From: Brachyhypopomus gauderio
Taxonomy: Eukaryota; Chordata; Actinopteri; Gymnotiformes; Hypopomidae
Assembly: GCF_052324685.1 (NCBI RefSeq)
Contig: NC_135225.1
Coordinates: 14,123,610-14,187,609, forward strand
Length of the DNA: 64,000 bases
Direction: 5' to 3'
Shown: in pieces, positions 16,123 to 32,727 of the stretch
Layout of the letters: each line of letters begins with the position of its first letter
Numbering within the stretch: the first letter of the stretch is position 1
Made by a program: the position numbers and the translations under genes
Notes under the pieces: model-generated
Database searches by the model: none
What the model saw: the letters and a program-made list of their open reading frames with translations, nothing else
Told to the model about the DNA's origin: nothing

Positions 16123-17906
16123 AAAGGAACCATTTGGAAGACTGTTAACTTTGGAAGATCTTGTACTAATCTACAGTGGTCTGCATAGAAGGTTCAGAGT
16201 GTCTCACTACCTGTTAAAGTAAAAATCAGTGACACATTTGTAATTGTTGCACCCATCGCAGGCAGTCATCGTAGCTTCCCTTCAAACAGTGCTCTTCGTA
16301 AATCCCTGAAAGCACTTGCTTCATTTAAGGTGCTTCTCATAGATACTATACTTTGCAAATCTGAGGTGGTGTGAAGTTGTGAGAGTTTGCATAAATGGAT
16401 GTGTTGCCTTGTTGATGAGACGCTCGTCTCGTCAGCAAGACTGCTTGAGGTGGCCGAGTGTCATTTAGCCCATTACACCTGTCAGGTGTGGCATGTCAGC
16501 AGTCGTCATGCATTCGGTGTGGCACACGGGTTCTGGTGCGAGCACACCAGGCCCAATACACAAGATCAGAACTAGAGAAGAGGTAGAGGAAGTTAGTTTC
16601 CACTCATTCGCCATCATCTGCCTTGTTTCACTGTCTCCTCAGCAGTAATCTAAAGCAGATTCAGTTCCTGCTTTACAGTGTCTTACATTTCACAGCTTTC
16701 CATCACAAACTGAATCATTCAAGTGAACAAAGCAACCAACCTTAGATACGGTCAGTCAGTTTATAAAGAAGGATGTGATTGTGTGAATTGATTGGTTAAA
16801 AAAAAATCATACTGTCAGGGCCTGGACATGGAGGAGATAAAGGAACCAACAGAGGCTGTTTTATGTTTTTTGCTTTGTTTTTTTTTAATTATTATTATTA
16901 CAACACTTGTAGCATAGCATGTGTATCTTGATGATACGTTCGTGTTTTGTACAGCAATGACTCTTGGTCTGTTGCCTTCCACAGTGGTGTATTGCAGAAG
17001 GCATGTCTCATAAAATCCCCCCCCCCCCCTTTCCCCCCTTTTCTCAAGGATGGTCTCTTCCCACAAATTGCAGTGGTCTAAGGTTGTGCCTGTTCTTGAC
17101 TTTCGACAACATTACATAAACATTTTGAAAGAAGCATTTCATTTCATTAAACGAATCACTAAACTTTTGTGTAAAAGCAGTTATAGTTGTGTGATGGATA
17201 ATCACCAGTTTTGAGTTCATCTAAATATGTTCCAAATTTACTGTGGCATTCAGTGAAACTGGTTAGGAAAAGGTTCCGTAATAGCAGATTACCTGTAGGC
17301 AATGTTTTCACACGGTTGTATTTGACATGTTGGTTGTTCCCTGAAATGAGCAGGATAATTTCTTTTTGTTGGTATATGTCCAGGTAATATCGGCGCTTAC
17401 AAGTGCAAGTGAGGAAGAAAGTCAAGGCTAGAAACATTTTCATTCTGGCTAGAAAATGGTCTCGGGATTCATTTAAATAGGTGGATATCCTTTTTTCCAA
17501 TAGGCTACCTAATACATTTTTGTTTTAAAGATCTAAGTAGAGATAATGCCATATATCTAGAAACCATCATAAGAACATAGCCTGTCTAAGCACAGTTCCA
17601 GTAAGAAAAAACAACTTTGATTTCAGCTTTTTGTACTAAGTCTAGTTTCCTGTTAACATATCGCAGTTTAGTAAATGGGCACACACAATGTATCCAGTAA
17701 CCATTAGGATGAGGAGAAATGCTTCTGAGTACTTTTTTGTTTATTTGTTCTGAAAGTCAAGTTCAATTACAAGTTTAAAAAAGCTTCATTTATGAAGGCA
17801 TAAATACATTCACAAAGTTGGATTGGCAACATTTCAATATTTTGGGTTGTAATTATGATTATGTAATGTAGTTCTACTTTCTGTAAGGTTTGTATCGAAG
17901 ATGGTT

Positions 17907-17912
17907 AATAAA
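17907..17912 (+). other. Candidate poly(A) signal of OGA
   Basis: AATAAA in the context GGTTAATAAAGTATG, followed within 30 nt by T-rich and TGTTTTCTTTG-type downstream sequence. Confidence 0.55.
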
Positions 17913-18825
17913 GTATGTTAAATAGAGGCATGTTTTCTTTGTTTATAAATACTGAATAATTTGCCAGTGGAATCTTGTAAGAATTTTAGGTAAAGTTCAA
18001 AGGTCTGTTTCCCATCAGTCAGTTACCACCAACTGTTAGTAGTTGAGTAGTAACCATTGCCTGCTTCTGTTTTGATCCCACACAAGACCTGCTTGTGATC
18101 ATTCACTCTTGTATATATGAAAGTATGTCAACTGCTGAGATAAACTGAATATTGGTGTAGGATGAAGTCCAGTGTTGTAAGCCCACACAGCCCATAATAT
18201 GTTTGTTTCAGATAATAAGAAGTTGGCGATTATCACGGTTTAGGACTAGGGGTGGGGTTTTGTTGGATCAAGGTTCAGTTCCAGTCCCCGATTGTGCCTA
18301 AAATTAGAGCAAAGATCATTTCCAAGTGGTGATTCACCATGAACACTAATTTAGTCCAGACTAAGATTAATCCATATCTGGGAAACTTGTACATAATCTT
18401 CTCCCCTCCCAGTATGGCAGTAAGCCCTTATTTAGCACGCGAATCATGCATACTGTAAAAAAATATAGAAAAGAAGAATGAATATGAATTTATATCCCTG
18501 CCTTTTCTTGCAGTAGGCAAGAGCTACAGAAGATGTTTTTACCAACAGAATAGTTACATGTAGGATAGATTGCTTGCTTTCCAGGAACTCCTTTGGAGTT
18601 TAGAGAAATATTAGTGTATGTATATGTATATTTATGTATTTTTATGAAAACGGGTAAAATGGATAAAGGCTCGAGATGCAGAAAGCAAAAATTAAATCAG
18701 ATTTGTTCTGAAACTAACTTATATGATAACTGTTATTTAGCACATAATACAAGAAAAAAAAATCTTTAAAGAACATTCCAATGGGAAAATACAAACGAAT
18801 ACTTAAAAATTATGCATTTGACAAA

Positions 18826-18935
18826 TACCACAACATACCAAATGAATGATCAAAAACATAACGGCTAACTTTAAATTCAAGAGATACCACAGCATCCCAA
18901 ATGATCAAAAGCATAACAGTTAACTTTAAATTCTT
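18826..18935 (+). repeat. 59-bp tandem duplication upstream of NPM3
   Basis: Copy one starts TACCACAACATACCAAATGA at 18826 and copy two TACCACAGCATCCCAAATGA at 18885. Both continue through GATCAAAA(A/G)CATAAC and TAACTTTAAATTC. They differ by a 4-bp indel and a few substitutions. The array ends about 135 bp before the NPM3 ATG. Confidence 0.85.
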
Positions 18936-19069
18936 AAATTCAAGTTTGGTTGTGATGATGTCATAACTCGTGCGACGAGATGAGTGTACTCGTCATGTTT
19001 TGAAGCCCTTGTCTGTATTGTGCATAACTAAAGCTCAACCTAACTGTATTATTTTATATTTAGACAATT

Positions 19070-20464
19070 ATGTCGTTTTTAGAAGACGAATCATCAGAGG
19101 GCGAAACAGGTGCTTGTTCACGACTGGAAAGCTACGTTTTTAGTAAGCTGTTTTCATATGCGTTTCTTAAACGTTAGCTTGGTAGCTAACACGTGGACTG
19201 CTGAGGTGCTTATAAACGCACCTGGGGCTAAAATACAATCTTGATAGAATAAATGTTGGGAAATAATTTTTATTAGCAATGGCATACTGCAATTTATCGC
19301 AACATTTAGCTAATTCAAGAAGCTGTAAGAAGATGCAATCTAAATGCACTACCTCTAGCTATAATGCAATGAAATTGTGTTCTGTTTTTGGGATCCTAAA
19401 GGCTGTGAACTGTCTTCCGAAGTACCCTTCTTTACCTTTCAAGGGGACGAGGAAGAAGATTTGGAGCATTTTCTTGAACTCCGAACAGTGCGTAGAACTT
19501 GTCGTTTGTTTTTGAGCTCAGAATAAAAGGAAGACTGCGATATCCAAATTCACAAGTGTCACCCCCACCTAACCTGTAGGTCTGCCTCGGCGACGGAGCT
19601 AAAGAGGAGAACAATGTGGTGGAAGTGACTGCTATGAACCACCAAGGGAAGAAAATATCCGTGCCTCTCGCGAATCTCCACGTGTCCTGTCTCCCCATGG
19701 TAATGTGGTTGATAATTCGATATATAGATCAATTTGTATTCGAATATTTAGATATAAAGGTGTACATACAAAGTTGTCTCCGGTCTAACCTACAGGGCAC
19801 GATTACTCTGCAAATTGCTTTGTTAATTGTTACTTCGGTTTTGTTTACTGTAACACAGTGCCACAAAAAAGACTACAGAATTTCTGCAGTGTTTTCTGGG
19901 CACTTGGTAGATCAGTCAGCTTTGCAAGTTACAGGCACTCTGATGATTACATGTAAAGTTCAGACCATGTAGTCCAGCCAGGAATTGTTAAAACAGCAGT
20001 GTGCCTGCACAAACCCAATTTATTTAACAGAAATGAACTTACTGAGTCTTGCACTGTTATTGTGGTACCTTCACCTTGGTAAGAAGTTTCATGTTTTTGT
20101 TATGCTGTCTATTTTAGGTAAGTCTGGGGGAATTTGAGCTGATGGCACCAGTGACACTTCGGCTGAAATCTGGAAGTGGACCAGTGACTGTTAGCGGATT
20201 GCACTTAGTTGGTGAGGGTAACAACAAGAAACGCCACACCTTTTCTCGTGACCTCTTTTAACAGAAACTGCTTGATTTAAACCATTGTTATTTTGAAATC
20301 AATGCTATCTAGTATAAACAAGAATTTGTTTTAGTGTGAATACCATGTCAGTTCTCTAATTTTCCACAGCTTCAGAGAATGATGAGTCCGAAATGTCTGA
20401 GGAAGATGATTCTGAGGAGGAAATGCCCTCCATTAAACCAGCCAAAAAGAAGCAAAAGCTGTAG
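19070..20464 (+). CDS. npm3: NPM3, nucleoplasmin family member (5 exons, 144 aa)
   Basis: Nucleoplasmin-family nuclear and nucleolar histone chaperone that forms pentamers; NPM3 also associates with NPM1 and ribosome biogenesis. Exons: 19070-19109, 19402-19487, 19580-19699, 20118-20211, 20370-20464; all introns GT-AG, stop TAG at 20462-20464. The core beta-barrel domain covers roughly residues 13-113, with family blocks GCELSS (start of the core), [21 protein letters not shown] and [13 protein letters not shown] that align well with mammalian NPM3. Residues 116-131 form an acidic tract rich in Glu, Asp and Ser, and the protein ends in a basic KPAKKKQKL segment that could be a nuclear localisation signal. 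It is shorter than human NPM3 (178 aa), mainly at the N terminus. It follows OGA in the same orientation, as in human. Confidence 0.94.
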
Positions 20465-21810
20465 TCATAATATTTTGTGAAGATTTCAATAGGTTTTATA
20501 CAGCTGAACTGAAATTTGAAGCTTGGATATTTTTGACAACTTTGACAAGTCCTGGGTGGGGGGCCATGACTCATCATGGCAGACTCCAGGTACTTTTGTG
20601 GTTTCTCATATGGGGGGGGGGGGATTTTTAACAGTTAAATTAATTCCAAATTGTTAAAATGATCAGTTGGATGTCTGTCTTTTTTAATAAAAAAATTGTA
20701 CATTCTTCAATATACAAAGAAGGTTTTTCGGTTGTTCATTGTGGCAAAGTTGCTTGGATAAGTGCCACTTCAGTATGTTGCATTTTGCAATGGATTTCTT
20801 TACTTCATTGTGTAGTGGGAATATGTAATGTTAAATAAATTACAAAAAAATCATTCAGAGGGACTGCTAAGTTAAAGGTTTACTTTTTGGAATATTACTG
20901 GATGTAATATTAGTCATAAATGGAGACGGGAAATAATCACTGGCATACATTCTAGATATATGACCATTTTGTAATTGCTATTCCTCTGAGGATTATAATG
21001 CAGAATTGTACTTGCTGTCCTTTCACAGATAGCCATTGTATTTGCCTGGTTACCAGCAGTGTTTTTTCCAGTGGTACATGCATGGCTTTAAAAATGAGTT
21101 GTTTTAATTTTAAATGTGTTTGAAGGGTGTCTTGAATGGGCCATTTCAGGAGTAGGGTTGAGACTTTAAAGACTGCAACAGTTGTTTTGTACATGTATAG
21201 ATTTTTAAAAAAATAAATCATTTCCTATTTAAAACCACTGCAGCCTAAACGTTATTTTGTTTTGCCATGCTTTGCTCAATCACTAGACAGGGTTTACTAG
21301 TTCTTACTATGGTGAAATTTTATCTTACTTAATGAGAGTTGTGAGTATTCTCTACACATCGGGTAAAAAAAGTGATTTTTTTTGTCTACACAAAAAAAGT
21401 GATTTTAGGTGATGCTTTTTTCTGTTTTGGTTAAAACATAAGAACAGCAAATGTGTAAATATAAATGTAGTTTAAAATAACTTATGGCAAATAATTTTTT
21501 CTTAAATAAGAACCTTAATTGCATTCGATTGCAAATTTTCCATAAGTATAATGTGGGAATGAGGATATAGAGGAATTAAAAACAAAACAAACTACTCTTT
21601 ACATTATGTTGTGTTGTCATTAAAAAGTAATTTCATATATATAATTCAGTCATCACTGCGCACATAACATTTGTTGCAGTGATCGTTTCACCGACGAGAT
21701 TTTTTCCTACTACACATTTCCCAGTTGGTAGCCGGACCCAATAAGCCTGTGCCGTCTCTCGCCTCCCTATAAACTCTCCTCGGCGTCTCCGCAGGAAAAA
21801 TAATAGCAAC
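20465..21810 (+). other. NPM3 3'UTR and ARL3 upstream region
   Basis: AATAAA hexamers occur at 20686-20691 (in a TTTTTAATAAAAAAA context) and 20834-20839; the first is the likelier NPM3 cleavage signal. The rest is AT-rich with no coding signal. ARL3 5'UTR sequence probably lies just before 21811, where the sequence becomes more GC-rich (21730-21800). Confidence 0.55.
20686..20691 (+). other. Candidate poly(A) signal of NPM3
   Basis: AATAAA 222 nt after the stop codon; a second copy lies at 20834-20839. Confidence 0.5.
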
Positions 21811-24831
<3,021 letters not shown>

Positions 24832-25670
24832 CAGCATTAGCTCGTTTAAGCTTATCTGAGCGGAAAAAAAAACACTGTGGACTATGTGGATTCTTCACCA
24901 GCTGGTCCAGGTTACAGCGGAATGACCTCTTCTGACTGCAGCTGGCAGGCCCAGGACCTCGTCTCCCATGATCCTCCACTGCAACTGCACTGCATGTCCT
25001 GTGCCGCATTCCCACTGGACCCACCATGTCATCAGCTCCCCTCTCACTTTACTGTCCCTTTGTAAAACCTGCTAATTCCGACTCTGAAAATGAAACACTA
25101 CATCCAATCAAGTGCCAGAGTCATTAACCCCTTCCCCTGTCCTAGGCTCATCATTCCAGTCCCACCCACGCGTAGGTCTTACAGACGCCTGCCGTATTCA
25201 TTTTAAGACCACTCTCATTTCCATATCTGTTTGTTCTGTCTTTACGAAGGCTTGTGACTTCATGTATTGTACTGTGCGCATGTTTTACAGTGCAGTCATC
25301 CATGAGGGGGAAACAATGTGTGTGTGCGTGCACACTTATGTTAGGAGTGGAAACTGAACATTTCATGTCATCTCTGGATGTGGAGTGTGAGTGTTTCTGA
25401 TCAGTGTACAAGGTGTTGCTTATTGGAGGTGTGCAGACACAATGTTGAGCTCCCCCGTTGTACAACACCTCTTTTCCACTTTAGTCCTGCGCTCTCTTCT
25501 GTTGATGGGGCTTTGTGCTGGTCTGTGCTGGTTAGAACTCACTGGCGTGCTGGTTTAGCTGGCTTACGCATCTGGTTATGGCTGTGGAAATGTGTTTTGT
25601 GTGCTTTTTGTGAGACCACATGTGTGCTACAGGTAGGACTGATCCACTGGCTCAGAGAGAAGAACTGACG

Positions 25671-26020
<350 letters not shown>

Positions 26021-27252
26021 TTGTGGTGCACTGATCTGCTACCTCAACTCTGAGGGTTTATGTTGGTACTTCTCTCACCACAGACTTTATTGGAAACGTT
26101 TGTTTATTCTGCATCTCTGGTGTACATTCAGAGACTACAGCCTGTCTGCTGACATGCATCCTTTGGGCTAACCGTCACGACCCCTTCTGGCTGGGTGTAT
26201 TGGGGTGGCCACTGTCAACCCAGCAAGGACACCAACAGGTGTACTGGGTTGGGGGGTAGGAGCGCAATTATAATTAAACCCAGATTACAGTCTGTAACTA
26301 CACCTACAAATGTAAGATATTTGGACCTAAAAAGGATGCAAGTAAGTGGAGATGCAAAGTGAGTGATTCTGATAAAGTGGGCGGTGATGTACATGCTGTA
26401 ATTTTATGTTTTGTTGTTTTTTGTTTCATTTTCCCCTCATTCTTTTGAAAAATGATTGAGTAAATGATTGTACATTAATACTACATTGACTGACATGCAG
26501 CATTTTGAGAGATGCTATGCAAAAAAGGTGTCATGTAACTGTTTCCAGGGGATCTCCATCATCATAAATATATATATATGAGAAAGAGACCGTGGTGGTG
26601 CAGTATCAGCCCAGCAGCTCGTGTCCCCTGTACTGGGTCCTTGTGCTGTCTTCCTGTAGGCAGCAGGCTCTTTTGTTGAAACCAGGAAATTACCTAGAAT
26701 GTTGCCGTCCTATTTGGTCACAGTTCAACATGACCTTCTTAAGATTTTCTCTTTTTTTGTCATTTGCTAATATTTTTTCATATTCAATGATTAAAACAGT
26801 GCGCTAACCGTAACATTTCCCATTTTTATGAATGATTCTTTGGGTGGTGCCCACCGTGCTCAAAGGGAGAATGTAGTTTGTATTACTGTTGTCTCTGTTG
26901 CATGCGGTTATACCAAACTTGGGCTTGCATTTAGAAAGGTGGGAGAGGCTGTTAAGATGGAATGTAGCCCACATGCTGCATATATAGCACGCCTGCCATG
27001 ACAACGCAGCTTCATCATGATGAAGTAACTATTCTCAAGAGTAGAGTCAAAGTTTACACGCGTTAGTCTTGTTGTTTAAATCAATGGTTCAATATTCCTT
27101 TCTAATATTAAAAATGAGCCACAGAAACATACAATGTCTCATTTGTTACTCAAAAACATTTTCCACTCGGAGGCCGTCTTCTTTAAAGATCTTCTTTTAG
27201 ATCTTAAAGGAGTCATTTTCCCCCCCAGTATGTTCTTCTGAGGTGATGTGTG

Positions 27253-27258
27253 AATAAA
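27253..27258 (+). other. Candidate distal poly(A) signal of ARL3
   Basis: AATAAA in the context GTGAATAAAGAGG. It lies about 2.4 kb after the stop codon, so a nearer non-canonical signal may be used instead. Confidence 0.3.
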
Positions 27259-28899
27259 GAGGCCTTTTCCTTCCCTACACCCTGCGTAAATGTGCCGGTG
27301 TGACAAGTCAGGCAGCACTAACTATGTTCACTCAAAGCTCCCCTCCCCCTACAGAGGGCAGGCCTAATTTCATGATGCCATCAGGCCTTGTGTTACTATG
27401 GAAACCTCTCCAGCTGCTGTAATAGTCAGGTGGAAGGCTACAGACCTGCGGCTCCTCGCTGTGCTATTAGGCCTCCTCTGGCTGTGCTACCACACGTTTG
27501 CTTCTGTTGGTGAATCCTGCTCCTTTGAAAATGGACCAGAGAATCTTGAAAGACATCAAAAGCCAAAAGTTTAATTTGGATGTTGCCTTGTTCTATAGCA
27601 ATACCACATGTTTTGTTTTGTTGGGGTTTTTTTTCTTACTGCTGAAAGGATTTGATTCTCAACCCAGTCAGCATTGTTCGATCTCTCCACAGCGGTGTCA
27701 TTTTCAGTTTACAGTGTACATCTTCTCTCGTTCACTCTCCCCTCCCCCAATGTCAGCTTTTAACATGCTAGCAGCCTTCACCAGACACTGTAGACTGTTT
27801 CAGACATGTCAGCCCTGTTAATGCTCTGCTGCCTTGTCCACGCACAGGTCAGAGTTTCTTTTCAGTATTTGAGTTTGTCCCCAGAATGGCAGTATTTTGA
27901 GCCAGACCTCTGGAACCATGTGGGTCAGGAAGGGCATGACTGTGAGGTATTCCTTCCTCCAGAGAGAAGGCCCTTTAGGAAGGTTGCTGTACTGGAATAG
28001 GATCCTTGCACATAGGAAGGTTACCAATGGAAAAGCTCCCAGTCTCCTGTAGATTAAATCAACGTGGAAGCTTCAACTAACAACATTTTGGTGTGTAAAC
28101 TGATGAAACACTTTTTAAATTCGTCCCTTCGTTTAAATTTTTTTTGTTTATGGTCTGGCGTTATTATTGACTACAAAACGTTTTCAAAAAGAAAGTGAAG
28201 AGAATCAAATCAAAAAGATAATTTCAGAAATTATTTTACTAGCAATTTCCAAACACTAAAAATTGTCTTTTGATTTGTTTCTCTTCAGTCTCTGCAAAAT
28301 ATTTCAGAAATAATTTTTCACATTTTCAGAAATAAATTCTTAAATAAATTTTACTGGATAAATAGGAAGTACAGGCTTTCCTAAATGCAAAATTCTCCAT
28401 CAGATAAAGTGGAAAAAGACATGGCTTTGAATACTTCCACACGCAACCTTAGTCTGAATAATGAATCTCTCATGGTTGTCAGTGCAGCACCTGCTGACTG
28501 CAGGTCCATTCCAAGTTCTGCATCATGGTCATGGTTTGCTTTCATGTATCCAAGGAAACCTGTGCTCATCTTCCAGAGTTGGGAATGGGAAAGGTAATTA
28601 GTCTATGGAGACACTTTGACAGAATAAATCCTTACAGATTCAGCCTATGACTTCAGTGTCTTTATTGCTGTAACAAATACTTTGAATAAAAAGACAGTGA
28701 GAAATCTATTACATATAATTCTGCTTGATATTTAGCCTTACAAGTCTGTCACATGGGAATGTGATGATAATTTCTTTTGGTGCGAAAGATACTGATCAGT
28801 ATGTGTAGTCATGTGTAGTGTTAACCCACCACTGGGCTGAGTCGTGATGACACCCAGGAAACACAGTAAGGAGGGGACTGCTGGCTACAGTAAATACTG

Positions 28900-28900
<1 letters not shown>

Positions 28901-28984
<84 letters not shown>
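28901..28984. repeat. (TA)42 microsatellite
   Basis: Uninterrupted TA run of 84 bp in the ARL3-TRIM8 intergenic region. Confidence 0.98.
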
Positions 28985-28988
<4 letters not shown>

Positions 28989-29246
28989 CTCAGCTCCCGG
29001 CACACCCAGTCCCATTTCAGCCCAACTTTATATTTTCTAAACCATATATGACATTCTGACTCTATATGACTATATGAATATTTTGGCTATTTTTCCATCT
29101 GGGAATTGAATGCAAGTGCAGTTGTAATGTGTGAATGCACTCCGGAGTCCACATGTGAGTACATAGCCACACCAGTGTGTGTTTGCTTTTGTTCACAGGG
29201 GCGCGGCCACATGCACTTGACAGCTGTGTGTTTCTATGACAGCCGT

Positions 29247-29248
<2 letters not shown>

Positions 29249-29299
<51 letters not shown>
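29249..29299 (+). repeat. (TG)n microsatellite
   Basis: Uninterrupted GT dinucleotide run of about 51 bp. Confidence 0.97.
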
Positions 29300-29302
<3 letters not shown>

Positions 29303-31468
29303 ACATGCCCAGGCCGAGGGGCCTCGGTGAAGGTGTGTGTTTTACTGCTGCCGCTGCATACGGACGCTGACTCTCAGCTGTTGTGCAGCTGCTGTTTGCG
29401 ATAACTGCCCCCGAGCCCTCCGGGTTCACGCGCATCACTTGATGACACATCACACTTGTGTTTCTAAAAGCCCCCACCCTAATCAAAGACATCCACACGC
29501 AGGGTGGGACGGGTCGCGCCAGCAAGTACTGCACAGAGCCACTGGTGTCATATTTCTGTAATGAGTAACCAGAGACTGGGGAACTCTGCCGCTCTGGCTA
29601 CCCTCTTTGTTACCTGAGCACCCCCCAAATGATTAACCTCTGGGCCATAACGCTCCTGCTTCTACACACACGCACTGCTTCCTGCTCGCCTCGCCTCTGC
29701 AACACATGTTTTTAAGAGCTGCAATATCATTCTTGCCACTGTTTTACCAGCACAGCTGAAGTTCAAAGCCAACAAAATTGAGATTAAAGTAGATTCTGTT
29801 GGTCATTATTTTCAGGTATATATTTTTATATTGTATATAAAATTTAAAATTGATGTGAAATTGATTGTTGTGATTAAAGTGTTTGAACACTGCCTACTAA
29901 TAGATCACACTCTTAGAACAGAGAATAGCGCTTATGTCCACAAAATAACCCACACACCTCTGCATCTGGCCTGCTTGTGCCTCCAGGTTTCAGATTATCC
30001 TCCTGGATTTAGGGATTGGAGTCACAACGTGCTGGATGGCAGAAATCTTAATTCTGCATGATAAATAGATTATTGGGCATGTGAAGGACCAACAACACAC
30101 TCAGGCTGGCATAGGCGGGCGTGGTCTGAACACAAGCCCCTAAGTGCAGCAATTTTTTAAGATACCCCCCCCCCCCCCAACCCTGCTTGGTGACAGCGGA
30201 ACAGCAAGGCTAAGAGGACGAAGAAGAAAGAACGTCATTAGTCTGCAGGCTTTATAGCGCTGTAACATTTGGCTGCTGTGAGAGGCCAGTGGCTTTGGCC
30301 TCCTGCACTTCAAACCGATCCCTGCTGCGGTTTCCTGGGGATTCATCCTCTCCTGCAGAGCACATTCACTCTCATTGCTGTCAGCACAAACTCTCTCTGG
30401 TACCAACAGGAAAGTTGTTTTCTTCTTTTTTTGTGGGGGTTTTTGTGCAGCAACAACAGCAGGTAGTAAAATTAGTTTGCATTCAGAATCAGGGGTGTGT
30501 TAAGGGTTCTCTTGCATTCATCAAGAAAATTAATCAACAAAGATGAACCTCAGTAATGGGTCCATGGACTGTGACTAATAAGGATATGTGGTGGTGTGCT
30601 TGAGCTGCCTGTGGTGAAATACATATGCAATGACATTGGCCCTTCTGGAATGCTGATCCGTGGTGAAGACTGCAGAATCATCGGAACTGTCACAGCCTTC
30701 ACTACAAAGAGAAATTAACGCCACACCAAAGTCATGGAGGAGGGTTCTGTACAGCTGCAGACATGCTTTAATAATGCATGTTGAAAGAAAATAGAGCTCA
30801 GAACAAATTCCCTTTAATCTGATCAGCTGTCACATGTGACACTTCAACCAACGCGCAGCAGGACCTGCGTCCTGTGTAATTGTGAGCCGTAGTGCCGTGG
30901 ACACCAAAGAGCCTCAAAGGCAGAGAGCACTGTGAAAGATCCTGCAGCTTTTGCGCTAATATGTCTACACCCTTATCTTTCTCTCCCTCTCTTCCCCTCT
31001 CTCACGCTCTCTCGCACACACCTACGCCCTGAACTCAGCGAGAAGGGGGGTGGGGGGGGCAGAAGTCATTGTCTGAGGTGGACTCGGTCCAGGGGAGGTT
31101 TTAGGAGTCCTGGTTGGTGTTATCTATGCTCTCCGGGCCTTGTGAAATATGACCAAAGCAGCCACGCTCGAGCGCAGTGAGAGGCCGGGGCCGAGCGGCT
31201 GGGTGTTGCTCAAGCGTCCGCTTCCGGCCGGCCCGAGTCCGCCCCCTGGCTGCAGCTGCCGACACGAGCAGCATCGCCGGACAGCGCGGCTCTGAAAAAC
31301 AAACCCATTGTGGAGCGCTGCGAGCATATGGCGTGTCCACCCACGGCGAGACAACGAGCAGGGTGTGGGGGGATGCAGAAGAAGATGGATTCTATTCAAG
31401 TCTCTAATTGGTCACAAAGTGTTGACGGCACCCTGCGTGGGTGTGTGTGTATGTGTGCACGCGCACAA

Positions 31469-31471
<3 letters not shown>

Positions 31472-31532
<61 letters not shown>

Positions 31533-31540
31533 GTGTGTGT
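31472..31540 (+). repeat. (TG)n microsatellite
   Basis: GT run of about 69 bp with one GCG interruption near 31527; shorter TG sequence with a GCACGCGC interruption precedes it from 31440. Confidence 0.97.
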
Positions 31541-32727
31541 AATGAGTGTGGATGTGAGGGGCTGTGGGAGGAGAGGGGCAGCAACGTTACACTCCATAAA
31601 TAAATGATGAGCCTCTCTTGGAGACTGATGACTTCCCCCTTCTCCTCCTTTGCCCATCCCCCGCCGGCAGCTGCCACCCCCCCCCCCCCCTTCTGCTCCC
31701 GAATTCCACTGCGCATTAATGGGGCTGCGTGCGTGACGTACCACAGGGTGACCCCCAAGAGTCGCCGCCGTCTCTGTCATTCACTCCAAGTCTGCAGTGC
31801 AGGGGAATGTTATCAGATCTTCTGGGATTTACAGTGACCTGCTGGTGTTGAGGAGGCGGCCCTGACGCCGGGCCACGCCATGCCGGCCGCTGACGGGGTG
31901 AGTCAGGCCAGAACTGTGGAGTCTTTACTGGAAGGCCAGATATTCAAGTCATGCCTCATAAAGTTCAGTAAACAGTAACAACATATTTCCAGAGCCATAA
32001 ACAAATGATTAAACTGCTTGACAAATGATTCACTTTCGCTTAAACAACCCCACCCACCCCCAACCTGTCACGATGAACCAAGACAGCCCAGAGAGAAGAG
32101 TGGTCAAAAGACTAAAAGACAGCATCCAGAAATCAGCTGTGAACTGAGAACAAGTTATGGTTCATTCTTTTATGTTGTTTCTGTTGAATACAGAAAACTT
32201 GTTCACGTTGAAATGTAACATGCAGCCATATAGCCAGACATTACACTGGGTGCCTCCTCTTATAATTGACCCGTGCTTCATCAGCAATCATTTCAAAGAG
32301 GGATACGACTAGAGACACAGAGGAACAGGCACTGGTGAGTCCGGCGTTGTGCTCTGCTAAGAAAACAAGAGCTTTCAGTCTCAAGGGCAAGTTGTCAAGG
32401 AGATTCCTCAAGACTGAGGCCGAATCCTTTAGTACAGCTTAGGATCTACGGAGGTCCAGTGGCATTATTTCTGGAAAAGACATCTGAGTGAAGCTAGGCC
32501 TATGGGACAGTTTTGTGGAATTTTTTAAATGTAGCGGTAAACAGGAATCTACACATGAAGTTTGAATCATGATCCCTGGTAAACTTTAAATAATTGAAAT
32601 AATAATGTACAGGAGTACAGTAACAGGAATAACGTGTGTTTAGAATTTGATCGCTCATTTTCAAGTGTCAAGATGAGACGTCAGACCCATGAACAGCACC
32701 ACACCGGTCTGGCTCCAGTAACTGCTG

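Larger units (their letters stand above)
16123..19069 (+). other. OGA 3'UTR and OGA-NPM3 intergenic region
   Basis: The OGA 3'UTR probably extends to the AATAAA at 17907-17912 (about 1.8 kb, comparable to the long mammalian 3'UTR). It contains a poly(C) run near 17019-17031 followed by CT-rich sequence. After 17912 the sequence is AT-rich with no coding signal. A 59-bp near-perfect tandem duplication lies at 18826-18935, and the NPM3 promoter follows with a short inverted motif (CTCGTGCGACGAG) near 18966. Confidence 0.6.
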
